The notes under the pieces are model-generated. The model was not told the DNA's origin and did no database searches. It saw only the letters and a program-made list of their open reading frames with translations. DNA of 37,041 nucleotides from assembly GCA_027021785.1 (NCBI GenBank), contig JALUTR010000226.1:1-37041 (forward strand). Reading direction: 5' to 3'. The translations under genes and the position numbers were made by a program. This document shows, piece by piece, positions 1 to 6,802 of the stretch. The stretch is from Fidelibacterota bacterium. Lineage in GTDB: Bacteria > Fidelibacterota > Marinisomatia > Marinisomatales > JAADGP01. How positions within the stretch are numbered: position 1 is the first letter of the stretch; every line of letters starts with the position of its first letter.

Positions 1-233
1 TAAGACAACACCGGGTAAAAGAGGGCGCCGTTCTTTGAAATGATCATTGTTACCGGGAAATAGATTTCCCGTTCTCCATTCCCGGTGATGATACCGTAAT
101 GCCCGTTGAAGATTTTGAAATACAGGCTTATCGGATCAATTCCGATAATGGTTCTGTGCGATGAGTCACCGTTTGCGAATGAAACGTTTGATAGCAGAAT
201 ACAAATACCGGCTATGAGGATCAGTTTTTTCAT
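1..233 (-). CDS. Exported protein of unknown function (partial, 3' end outside window)
   Basis: This is an open frame on the minus strand from an ATG at 233 to the window edge, giving 77 residues with no stop. The N-terminus (MKKLILIAGICILLSNVSFANG) is a clear Sec signal peptide with likely cleavage after SFA. The mature part seen so far alternates hydrophobic and polar residues (for example IDPISLYFKIFNGHYGI), as in small outer-membrane beta-barrels. The gene lies just downstream of two other exported barrel-like proteins on the same strand, so it probably belongs to the same group. No family can be named from this fragment. Confidence 0.6.
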   Translation of the reverse strand, partial: MKKLILIAGICILLSNVSFANGDSSHRTIIGIDPISLYFKIFNGHYGIITGNGEREIYFPVTMIISKNGALFYPVLS

Positions 234-307
234 AGAAAACCTCACTGTGTGTTTCAATGGAAAGAAATGCCCTCTCCCCCTGGGAAAGTCAAACTCCTGT
301 ACATCTC

Positions 308-997
308 CTATTGTCGATTAAATGTATATCCAACCCGTAATTTCGGCGAAACGAACAGATAACTTCCGTTTCCGACCAGACTTTTGGTGAATATCGCCAC
401 TATCTCAAATCCGATATCCGTGTTTGAATATGAGTACGTAAGCGTCTGATCCATCATTACCGTAAAGGCCGCCTTTTCCCTGTGTTGCGCCACCGGCAAA
501 ATCGAATTAATGGAATTGAATGTTATCGATTTGCTTCCCGACCCGGATAATGGAATTTCTTTAAAAAAGTGACGATAAAATCCGACGCCGCGGGTAAATC
601 CCAAATTGGGATTTACGAACCCTAACCCCAGTAAAGGAATGGAAACCAGATCCGTAGTAAAACTCCGTGAGGCGTAAGCCAGGAATGAGTAAAATCGGAT
701 TTCATTTGTATTGTCCAGTTCCATCTCTAATGACAACATCCCTATTTTTGACAAGGGTTCTCCCGGTTTGTGTCTTTCCAGTGAAAGGCCGGTTTTTATT
801 CTTTTGTGCTCATAGATGTTGTTCCGGTCGACAAAATAGGCGCCTGATTGGGGGAACAGACCGATTCCGAACGACCATTGGGCCGGTTCCATTTCTATTA
901 ACTTCGTGTCCATGCCCGTTAAATCATTCCCCAAGAGGATTTGAACGGAAATACCGGCAAGTATTATGATGTTAGTGGCAACTTTCATCAATTTCAT
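308..997 (-). CDS. Putative outer-membrane beta-barrel protein
   Basis: The product has 229 residues. An N-terminal hydrophobic stretch (about residues 5-22, ending LLGN) reads as a signal peptide. The rest has no membrane helix but shows repeated amphipathic strands with aromatic girdles, such as QWSFGIGLFPQSGAYF, IRFYSFLAYASRSF and LFVSPKLRVGYTFNRQ. The last strand ends close to the C-terminus, as is usual for barrel proteins recognised by the BAM machinery. No enzymatic motif is visible. It lies between two other small exported proteins of similar character and the same orientation, suggesting a small surface-protein locus. Substrate or role is unknown. Confidence 0.6.
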   Translation of the reverse strand: MKLMKVATNIIILAGISVQILLGNDLTGMDTKLIEMEPAQWSFGIGLFPQSGAYFVDRNNIYEHKRIKTGLSLERHKPGEPLSKIGMLSLEMELDNTNEIRFYSFLAYASRSFTTDLVSIPLLGLGFVNPNLGFTRGVGFYRHFFKEIPLSGSGSKSITFNSINSILPVAQHREKAAFTVMMDQTLTYSYSNTDIGFEIVAIFTKSLVGNGSYLFVSPKLRVGYTFNRQ

Positions 998-1108
998 TGT
1001 GCTTTTACCTCCGGCTGAAATATTTTAAAAGACCACCTTCTAATAACTACCTTCATTGTATCGGTTAAAACATTCGCGTGAAAGATAGCTTTGAAGGGTG
1101 GGATCATC

Positions 1109-1648
1109 TCAAAACAAAAAATCAATATCCATGCCAAATGAAAGCGAATAATTGGATTCGGGCCGTTCCAGTTTTTGGTTACCATCCCTGGCTTTTACCT
1201 CGCCAACTTGATAGTCAAGCGTCAGGTTCGGGACCAGACTGAGGCCGTTTTCAAATGACCATCGGTAACCGTGTTCAATTTTCGGATAGATCAATACCGT
1301 TTGAACATCTTCGGTGAGCGTCGCTGTCCGGTAATTCCATTTAACCCTGTTGATGTCAATGCCAAGGGCTAAATACATGCCTTTGGCGGTCTTTCTCATG
1401 TAATGTCTGAGAGTCAGACCGCCCCCGTAAACCGACAAATCTTTTTCCGGTTTGAGGAAATATCCGCGAAGGGTAAACTCACGCGATTGTCTTTTATTGA
1501 AGATGCCGTAATGAATGGAGGGAATATTTCCGCTTATTATTGAAAGATCGCTTCCGATAAGATGTTTTTTCGTTGAGTCCGCCTGGGCAAACGAATTGCC
1601 GGGGATCGTAAAGCCGATCAGAATGATTACCAGGAATGTATTCCACAT
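1109..1648 (-). CDS. Putative outer-membrane beta-barrel protein, C-terminal Phe
   Basis: The frame is open from an ATG at 1669, but the ATG at 1648 is preferred. It has GAGAAG six bases upstream and gives a clean signal peptide (MWNTFLVIILIGFTIPGNSFAQA), whereas the upstream ATG has no ribosome-binding site. The mature protein of about 157 residues is built of alternating strands (REFTLRGYFLKP, GGGLTLRHYMRK, GMYLALGIDINRVKW) and ends in FGMDIDFLF. A terminal phenylalanine is the classic signature for outer-membrane barrel assembly. No known family is recognised. A gap of about 110 bases separates it from the next barrel protein downstream, so co-transcription is possible. Confidence 0.6.
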   Translation of the reverse strand: MWNTFLVIILIGFTIPGNSFAQADSTKKHLIGSDLSIISGNIPSIHYGIFNKRQSREFTLRGYFLKPEKDLSVYGGGLTLRHYMRKTAKGMYLALGIDINRVKWNYRTATLTEDVQTVLIYPKIEHGYRWSFENGLSLVPNLTLDYQVGEVKARDGNQKLERPESNYSLSFGMDIDFLF

Positions 1649-1669
1649 CAGATTCTTCTCATGAAACAT

Positions 1670-2019
1670 TTGAAATCTGCGGTAACGACGGAAAATCGGC
1701 GGAAAGCCGGCGCAATGTTTGACCGGAAAATAATTATGTGATTATATATTGAATTTATATTCACAATATTTATTGTTAAATAATTTTGGAAAAATGTAAT
1801 TATTTTATAAGCAAATGTCAATACTCGGTCATCATTCTTTCTGGTGACATTATTGACGCAATCGTAAAAAAGTCGTGAAGCAGAATGACCTCAGGGATTA
1901 AGTTATTGATATTAATGTTGCTATCTGATTTCGGTACAAGTCTTGGTTTTTATTAATATTGATTTGTAACCATTTCCTTCTTTCTCCATCAAATAAGTGG
2001 ATTTAATTGAGGGGGAAAT
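1670..2019. other. AT-rich divergent intergenic region
   Basis: These 350 bases separate minus-strand barrel genes from the plus-strand thioredoxin run and must hold promoters in both directions. The stretch 1730-1800 is very AT-rich. I could not fix a convincing -35/-10 pair. A 20-base segment at 1854-1873 matches one end of the inverted-repeat element at 27994-28123 and is listed separately. No reading frame here looks coding. Confidence 0.5.
1854..1873 (+). repeat. Solo end of an intergenic inverted-repeat element
   Basis: GACGCAATCGTAAAAAAGTC here closely matches GATGCAATCGTAAAAAGTCC at 27994-28013, which is one end of an element with inverted ends. No matching inverted partner is visible nearby, so this may be a decayed or truncated copy. 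The match is short and judged by eye only. Confidence 0.35.
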
Positions 2020-2382
2020 ATGTTCGATTCAGATAAACAAAACAACGTTGTGGAACTTACCGATGACAATTGGAATACCGAAGTTGAGGAATATACCGGG
2101 TTAATTTTAGTGGACGTTTGGGCGCCCTGGTGTGCGCCTTGCCGGATTATCGGACCGTTCATCGATGAACTCGCAAATGAATACCTTGGACACGTGAAAG
2201 TTGGTAAATTAAACGCAGACAGGAATGGAATAGCATCCCAGTTAAGTGTCACGGCTATTCCCACGATTCTGTTTATCAGGGACAACCGGGTTGTGGATCG
2301 GGTAGTCGGTACGGTGCCGAAGCGGTATTTGGTTGAGAAGCTGGAATACCATTTAGCCGGTGTGAACGCGGTGGCGGTGTAA
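2020..2382 (+). CDS. trxA: Thioredoxin
   Basis: The product has 120 residues, slightly longer than usual for thioredoxin because of a short N-terminal extension. The active site is W37-C38-A-P-C41, a CAPC variant of the canonical CGPC. The fold markers are present: the buried Asp region LVDVWAPW before the active site and the cis-proline loop at T-A-I-P81-T. It would act in the cytoplasm as a disulfide reductase, since there is no signal peptide. A strong GAGGGGG ribosome-binding site precedes the ATG. It is followed after 44 bases by an ECF sigma factor and its zinc-finger anti-sigma factor, a context that hints at thiol-based regulation. Other possibilities are few; the family call is secure, the partner proteins are not. 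Confidence 0.93.
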   Translation: MFDSDKQNNVVELTDDNWNTEVEEYTGLILVDVWAPWCAPCRIIGPFIDELANEYLGHVKVGKLNADRNGIASQLSVTAIPTILFIRDNRVVDRVVGTVPKRYLVEKLEYHLAGVNAVAV

Positions 2383-2426
2383 GCAATGAAAGTGCCCGGG
2401 ACGGAATTTGACGGAGTCTTCTGGAA

Positions 2427-3023
2427 ATGGCGGAAGAAAATAAAATCGAAAAACAGCTTATCGAAAAAGCCAAGAATGGCGATAAAACCGCTATTTCCGA
2501 ATTGGTTCATCGCTACTCATCCCGAATATACAGTCTGGCCCTGCGGATAATGCGAAATGAGGAAGATGCCGAGGATGTTCTACAGGAAACATTTATCATT
2601 ATGATCCGCAAGATCCACACCTTCTCCGGACGTTCTTCCTTTTATACCTGGCTGTACCGGGTGGCAGCCAATGTTGCCCTTGGGAAACTGCGGCAGAAAA
2701 AGCACATTGATAGCAAAGTGTCGATTTATGAATCGGAATTCGAGACTCTGCGCGGTTCCGGACTCCATAATTGGCCCGACCAACTGGACAGTCGTATCAA
2801 CGATAAGCAGTTCCGGGAATGCCTGAAACAGGCCATGGTTGATCTGCCGGAAAACCATCGGGCCGTATTCGTTCTGCGTGATCTGGAGAATCTTTCAACC
2901 AGGGAGACGGCGGATATTTTAAATATCAGTGAAGCCAATGTGAAAGTTCGCCTCATGCGGGCCCGGCTTTTCCTGCGTGATCAATTGATGCACCACCTGA
3001 AATGCATGGAGGGCATCCGGTGA
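2427..3023 (+). CDS. RNA polymerase ECF-type sigma factor (sigma-70 family)
   Basis: The product has 198 residues, typical of group 4 (ECF) sigma factors. Region 2 spans about residues 25-92, with the core-binding motif around NEEDAEDVLQETFI and the promoter -10 recognition part around FSGRSSFYTWLYRVAANVAL. Region 4 spans about 137-190, with a helix-turn-helix at LSTRETADILNISEANVKVRL. There is no extra C-terminal domain. GGAG lies ten bases before the ATG. The stop codon overlaps the start of the anti-sigma gene (GTGA), implying translational coupling. It probably directs RNA polymerase to the promoter of its own operon and others. The target promoters cannot be read from this window. Confidence 0.92.
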   Translation: MAEENKIEKQLIEKAKNGDKTAISELVHRYSSRIYSLALRIMRNEEDAEDVLQETFIIMIRKIHTFSGRSSFYTWLYRVAANVALGKLRQKKHIDSKVSIYESEFETLRGSGLHNWPDQLDSRINDKQFRECLKQAMVDLPENHRAVFVLRDLENLSTRETADILNISEANVKVRLMRARLFLRDQLMHHLKCMEGIR

Positions 3024-3262
3024 TTCAACATACGTCACACAACCAGGACCTGATTAAGTTATTGGAAGAACAGTTGGGAAAGGATGTGGATGCCCGGATC
3101 ATCCGGGAAGTGGCCGAACACATGGAGGAGTGCCCCGACTGCCGTGTCTTTGTCGACAGCGTGAAACAGACGATCAAACTGTACCGGGTAACAGAAAAAG
3201 AAACCTCCATTCCGGATAACGTTTCGGAACGGTTATTCAAAGTTCTCAATTTGAATCGGTAA
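3020..3262 (+). CDS. Soluble zinc-finger anti-sigma factor (ZAS type)
   Basis: The frame is open from an ATG at 3002, but the better start is GTG at 3020. GGAGGG lies six bases upstream, and the GTG overlaps the sigma-factor stop as GTGA. That gives 80 residues. The motif H34-x3-C38-x2-C41 is the hallmark of zinc-binding anti-sigma domains such as RsrA and ChrR. There is no membrane helix, so it acts in the cytoplasm by sequestering the adjacent sigma factor. The protein has only these two cysteines. It lacks the additional N-terminal cysteine that forms the trigger disulfide in RsrA, so any redox response would have to use the CxxC pair itself. The signal is unknown. Confidence 0.85.
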   Translation: MIQHTSHNQDLIKLLEEQLGKDVDARIIREVAEHMEECPDCRVFVDSVKQTIKLYRVTEKETSIPDNVSERLFKVLNLNR

Positions 3263-3335
3263 GGGAATAAGACATTCTACGGGGAATCGCCGTTCCTCGC
3301 CGGAAAAAACCGTGCCCTTTCATTTGCGTGAAATT

Positions 3336-3554
3336 ATGATTACCAAGGATATTTACATCGAAGATCTGGTTCGGGATTACCCGGAAGTTGTCGGCCTCCT
3401 GGCCGATAAAGGACTGGTTTGTGTCCTTTGCGGAGAACCGGTGTGGGGAACGCTGGGAGATTTAGCGCGGAGTAAAGATATGGAAAATATCGATACAATC
3501 GTCGATGAATTGAACCGGGTTATCGTGGCGAAAGAGAAACCGGGAATTGGGTAA
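3336..3554 (+). CDS. DUF1858 domain protein
   Basis: An upstream in-frame GTG at 3312 exists, but family members normally begin MITKD, so the ATG at 3336 is chosen (72 residues). The sequence ITKDIYIEDLVRDYPEVVGLLADKGLVCVLCGEPVWGTL is typical of DUF1858, the small helical domain also found at the N-terminus of ScdA/RIC iron-sulfur repair proteins and next to hybrid-cluster proteins. The conserved C-x2-C (CVLC) and the Gly-Glu-Pro turn are present. The role of stand-alone copies is unsettled; binding of a metal or an Fe-S related partner is the usual guess. It overlaps the next gene by eight bases. Confidence 0.8.
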   Translation: MITKDIYIEDLVRDYPEVVGLLADKGLVCVLCGEPVWGTLGDLARSKDMENIDTIVDELNRVIVAKEKPGIG

Positions 3555-3747
3555 TCGGCTGGAATCCCGTCCCTGGATTAAAACATTTGCCGGTATTTTC
3601 ATTGGCGCGGTATTGGGCTGGGGATATTATTACCTGATCGGATGTCGTTCCGGAAATTGCGCCATAACCGGCGATCCTGTAAACAGCAGTATTTTTGGCG
3701 GAGTCCTGGGGCTTATCCTGGTATTTCCGTTTAACAAAAAGGAGTAA
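3547..3747 (+). CDS. DUF6132-like small membrane protein
   Basis: The 66-residue product starts at a TTG that overlaps the end of the DUF1858 gene. One membrane helix runs about residues 13-31 (TFAGIFIGAVLGWGYYYLIG) and a second about 49-61 (GGVLGLILVFPF). They are joined by a conserved loop GCRSGNCAITGDPVNS. The two cysteines in GC-x3-C and the ITxxP pattern match the DUF6132 family, which is often found beside rhodanese, thioredoxin and heavy-metal genes. Function is not established. Membrane location and a redox or sulfur role are inferences from neighbours. Confidence 0.7.
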   Translation: MGNRLESRPWIKTFAGIFIGAVLGWGYYYLIGCRSGNCAITGDPVNSSIFGGVLGLILVFPFNKKE

Positions 3748-3753
3748 AGAAAA

Positions 3754-4140
3754 ATGAGTTACGGATATCAAAGAACCATAGATCAAAAATTTGAGGATGT
3801 CGACCGGAAAATTCGCGAGACCCTGAAAGAACGTGGTTTCGGAATCCTGACGGAAATCGATGTGAAGGCAACCTTGAAAAAGAAGTTGGATGTGGATTTT
3901 CAAAAATACCGCATCCTGGGCGCCTGCAACCCACCCTTCGCGCATCAGGCGCTGACAACCGAAAAAGAGATCGGGTTACTGTTGCCGTGTAACGTGGTCC
4001 TTTGGGAAAACGAGGACGGGAGCACAACATTGTCGGCCGTTGACGCCACCCAAATGCTGGCCCTTTCCGGTCGGAAAGAACTGGACGATCTGGCCGGCAA
4101 AGTCAGTAACCTTTTGCGTGAAGCGGTAGATGCCGTATGA
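3754..4140 (+). CDS. DUF302 family protein
   Basis: The 128-residue product has a good ribosome-binding site (AAAAGGAGTAAAG) before the ATG. The pattern FGILTEIDVKATLKKKL..., followed by YRILGACNPPFAHQAL and IGLLLPCNVVLWE, is diagnostic of DUF302. These small alpha/beta proteins are common in sulfur-oxidising and anaerobic bacteria. Two conserved cysteines sit in GACNPP and LPCNVV. The biochemical function is unknown; haem, metal or sulfur handling has been suggested from context. It directly follows the DUF6132 gene and overlaps the next 29-codon frame by four bases (ATGA), so the genes are translationally coupled. Confidence 0.88.
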   Translation: MSYGYQRTIDQKFEDVDRKIRETLKERGFGILTEIDVKATLKKKLDVDFQKYRILGACNPPFAHQALTTEKEIGLLLPCNVVLWENEDGSTTLSAVDATQMLALSGRKELDDLAGKVSNLLREAVDAV

Positions 4141-4226
4141 GCGATCTTGTGAATCTTGTCATTGGATTGGTAGTGTTGGCCGTCATAATCAAAATAATGA
4201 TTCCCATAAAGAAAGCGGAAACCTGA
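4137..4226 (+). CDS. 29-residue single-helix membrane peptide
   Basis: This short frame starts at ATG 4137, overlapping the DUF302 stop as ATGA, and ends at TGA 4226. The product MSDLVNLVIGLVVLAVIIKIM continues with a short basic tail (IPIKKAET). It is almost entirely one hydrophobic helix with a positively charged C-terminal end, as expected of a small inner-membrane peptide. Coupling to the DUF302 gene and the non-random composition support translation. No homologue is recognised. It could be a membrane anchor or partner for the DUF302 or DUF6132 proteins, but that is a guess. Confidence 0.5.
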   Translation: MSDLVNLVIGLVVLAVIIKIMIPIKKAET

Positions 4227-4310
4227 GAATTACCTCCCTATCCTCAGGATGAGGATCTGAAATAAAAATCCGTAAGACCTAAGAAGAAAAGACTAAGGAG
4301 AATCGTATCC

Positions 4311-4535
4311 ATGCCGATGTTTGACTATCGCTGCAGGAATTGTGAGCATGTGTTTGAGGAATTGGTGGCTTCCAGTTCCGTTCCCGATGAGGAAATCGAA
4401 TGTCCGAGATGCAAACAACGTCAATCGGAAAGGCTTCTTTCCGCGCCCATGATTTCAGTGGGTCGGTCATCTGACGGTTGTCCCGCCTATTCCCCGTCGA
4501 ATCCGAATTGTAATGCCGCGAACGGTTTTACCTGA
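4311..4535 (+). CDS. FmdB-family zinc ribbon protein
   Basis: The 74-residue product begins MPMFDYRC, matching the usual MPIYEYRC opening of FmdB-type regulatory zinc ribbons. The four ligands are C8-x2-C11 and C31-x2-C34, followed by the characteristic SERLLSAPMISVG segment. The C-terminus carries two more cysteines in a low-complexity tail (CPAYSPSNPNCNAANGF). AAGGAG lies about ten bases before the ATG. The family was first named from amidase and formamidase operons, but most members have no proven function; zinc binding is the only safe statement. It is 84 bases downstream of the preceding small gene and may end the same transcript. Confidence 0.85.
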   Translation: MPMFDYRCRNCEHVFEELVASSSVPDEEIECPRCKQRQSERLLSAPMISVGRSSDGCPAYSPSNPNCNAANGFT

Positions 4536-5044
4536 GCGTGATTTTCCCTGTGGGCACAGGGCGGTAACCGCTGTATTTTCATCCTTACACGTTGAGTATC
4601 ACTGTCTTCGTTGCGCTACGCCTCTTGACGGTTTGAGTGGTTCGCCATAACTCGACAACCGGGGATGGTTGTCGTATATGGTTGTGAAAATCGAATATCG
4701 ATGAACCCCGCCACACTTCGTTACGGGGCAGACTGAATGTCGATTTCAGAAGAATTGAAAATCGCAATGAAGATCAATGAAACGAATAGTTCATAAATCA
4801 TCGCTTGTTGTTCCCTGTCCTTCAATCAATTCCGGAAGTACATCAGGCATCCCGGCTTTGTTTTACCACGTTTGGCAGGGGTTGTTGCCGATATCCCACT
4901 GATAATCATCCCCGGCTATTGTATATTGGAACCTTTAATGAAAAACGGCGGTTAAGTAAAATTTATGGCTATAAAAGTGAATTAATATTCCAAACCGGAC
5001 ATCAACATAGTGTGTAAATTGCACGCCTGATTATGGCTTAAAAG
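4536..5044. other. Intergenic region with short inverted repeats
   Basis: There are about 500 bases without a convincing gene. Stem-forming pieces are visible: CCCTGTG/CACAGGG at 4546-4561 just after the FmdB stop, ATCGA-ATA-TCGAT at 4690-4702, and CCCCG/CGGGG at 4706-4728. None is followed by a T-run, so none is called a terminator. Short phrases such as CTTCGTTGCGCTACGCC and CACACTTCGTTACGGGG resemble decayed dispersed repeats. Reading frames here have atypical composition and no ribosome-binding sites. Confidence 0.4.
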
Positions 5045-6436
5045 ATGGATAATATCGACGTAGATCCTTTGCTTATTGATGAAACCGCAGGGCGGGAGTC
5101 GTCCCGGTTGCAGACGTTTTTGGACGACCCGCCTCGGGCGCTTTGGACCCTTGCGATTCCGATTATGATCGGCATGGGGATGCAAACCCTGTATTCCCTG
5201 GTGGATATGATTTTTATCGGTCGATTGGGTGGTGAATCAATTGCCGCGGTAGCGTTTAATATGCCTCTTTTCTTTCTTGTATTGGGGTTGACAATGGGGT
5301 TGGGCACCGGTGTTACTTCGTCCATCGCCCGCTTTATCGGGGCGAAAGACAAAATAAACGCCGACAACAGCGCCGAACATGCCGTTGTGATGGGAGTCGG
5401 CATCAGCGTGGTGTTGGCGACTACCGGGCTGATTTACGGAGAGGAAATCCTGATTTTCCTGGGAGCGACAAAAAACCTGCTTCACCTGGCCTGGGCGTAC
5501 CTGCGGATTATTTGTTATGGTTTGCCGTTTATGATTTTTTCGGCCTTCTTCCGTTCGATATTGGCCGGAGAAGGGGACATGAAATTACCCATGATCATCG
5601 CCGGTTTGGGTACCATCCTGAATGTAATTCTCGATCCGATTTTTATTTTCGGTTTGTCGCTGGGCGTGGCGGGCGCGGCGTTGGCCACAATAATCAGCCA
5701 GGCAATGGTATTCCTGATTTTTGTGTATATGATGTTCGTGAAAAAACATTCTTACATCACGTTTCGGTTACGGCATTTTTCATTTTCACTCTTTATTTTA
5801 AAGGAAATAATAAAAGTGGGATTGCCGGCATCGATGTCGATGTTGATTATGGCGATCGGACAGGCTGTTTTTAACCGGATCCTGGTTTTTTATTCCACCG
5901 ATACCGTCGCCGCCTATCAAATCGGCGGACGGATCGATATGATGGTTTTCCTGCCGATCATGTCGATCGGCGCCTCCCTGACCACCCTCGTCGGAATGTT
6001 TTTCGGCGCCCGTGAATTTTCCAAAATGAAGTATGTGGTGAAATATGGAATCAGTCGGGCTGTCCTGATAACATTGGTCAGTTCAACGTTGGTGTTTCTG
6101 TTTGCCCCGATTCTTGTTAACGTCTTTTCGGACAGCGACTACATTCACGAAATAGCGGTTATGTATTTACGGCTGATTACGCTGGTCTATCCCTTTATTG
6201 CCATTGGCATGACCAGCGGACGGGTCTTACAGGGATTAGGAAAAGGAATGCCGCTTTTAGCGATCACTACCGTTCGGGTGCTGGGTGTTTCGGCGCCCCT
6301 GGCGGTTCTGTTTGCCTTTGTTCTCAATAAACCCGTAGAATGGGTGTGGTATTCGATGATGGCCTCAACCCTGGTGGCGGTTACCATAGCCCTGACGTGG
6401 GTGAAACAGACTTTTAAACAGTTGGCCATCGCGTAA
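5045..6436 (+). CDS. MATE family multidrug/sodium antiporter
   Basis: The 463-residue product is the normal length for a MATE transporter with twelve membrane helices. The start of the fold is visible at PRALWTLAIPIMIGMGMQTLYSLVDMIFIGRLGG (residues about 29-62), the standard MatE opening. The second half repeats it at IIKVGLPASMSMLIMAIGQAVFNRIL (about 256-281). The motif GDMKLPMIIAGLGTILNVILDPIFIFG is typical of the NorM/DinF-like bacterial branch. It exchanges sodium or protons for organic cations or other substrates across the inner membrane; the substrate cannot be told. No good ribosome-binding site precedes the ATG. It stands alone, with large gaps on both sides. Confidence 0.92.
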   Translation: MDNIDVDPLLIDETAGRESSRLQTFLDDPPRALWTLAIPIMIGMGMQTLYSLVDMIFIGRLGGESIAAVAFNMPLFFLVLGLTMGLGTGVTSSIARFIGAKDKINADNSAEHAVVMGVGISVVLATTGLIYGEEILIFLGATKNLLHLAWAYLRIICYGLPFMIFSAFFRSILAGEGDMKLPMIIAGLGTILNVILDPIFIFGLSLGVAGAALATIISQAMVFLIFVYMMFVKKHSYITFRLRHFSFSLFILKEIIKVGLPASMSMLIMAIGQAVFNRILVFYSTDTVAAYQIGGRIDMMVFLPIMSIGASLTTLVGMFFGAREFSKMKYVVKYGISRAVLITLVSSTLVFLFAPILVNVFSDSDYIHEIAVMYLRLITLVYPFIAIGMTSGRVLQGLGKGMPLLAITTVRVLGVSAPLAVLFAFVLNKPVEWVWYSMMASTLVAVTIALTWVKQTFKQLAIA

Positions 6437-6523
6437 TTTTACGAAAACGAGACGCGAGGCGTGTCGATATCGATTTATTACATCCCCCTCGAGGTGAGGA
6501 TGCTAACGGATAAGATCAGCTCT

Positions 6524-6567
6524 CTGTCCTCTTGTTCATGGTCTCCCGACCATGAACAAGAGGACAG
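6524..6567 (+). terminator. Perfect 20-bp hairpin downstream of the MATE gene
   Basis: Left arm 6524-6543 and right arm 6548-6567 are exact reverse complements over 20 bases, with a TCCC loop. It starts 88 bases after the MATE stop codon. There is no T-tract on either strand, so it is not a textbook intrinsic terminator. It may act as a processing or stability structure at the mRNA 3' end. The right part belongs to a repeat found again at 13560. Confidence 0.5.
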
Positions 6568-6610
6568 TTGCCGACGGTTCCGATGACTTGTTTATTGCGG
6601 ATACGATATA
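6534..6610 (+). repeat. Intergenic repeat, copy A
   Basis: From GTTCATGGTCTCCC onward this stretch aligns without gaps to 13560-13636, at roughly three quarters identity over 77 positions by eye. Most of the differences are transitions. Both copies follow the 3' end of a plus-strand gene or operon. The remaining part of this gap, 6611-6802, shows nothing recognisable apart from the livH ribosome-binding site at 6787-6791. Confidence 0.6.
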
Positions 6611-6802
6611 ACCTCGCCTGGCGGCCAACACGAAAATTTTACAATGGTTGATGTCCCGTGTTACCCGCCACTGGTCCCGCAGACCGCCTTTTTCTTATTC
6701 TTGAAGAAGTCATTTACGCGTTATATTCACCCCCCATTTCCTTCGGTAAAACTATGCAGGTCCCAATTAATCAAATTTGTTTCGTAGGAGGATTTATATC
6801 CG

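Noticed and set aside
4546-4561. CCCTGTG/CACAGGG stem as a terminator after the FmdB gene
   Set aside because: The loop is too small for the full stem and no T-run follows.
4805-5017. 70-codon plus-strand frame upstream of the MATE gene
   Set aside because: No ribosome-binding site, atypical composition and no motif.
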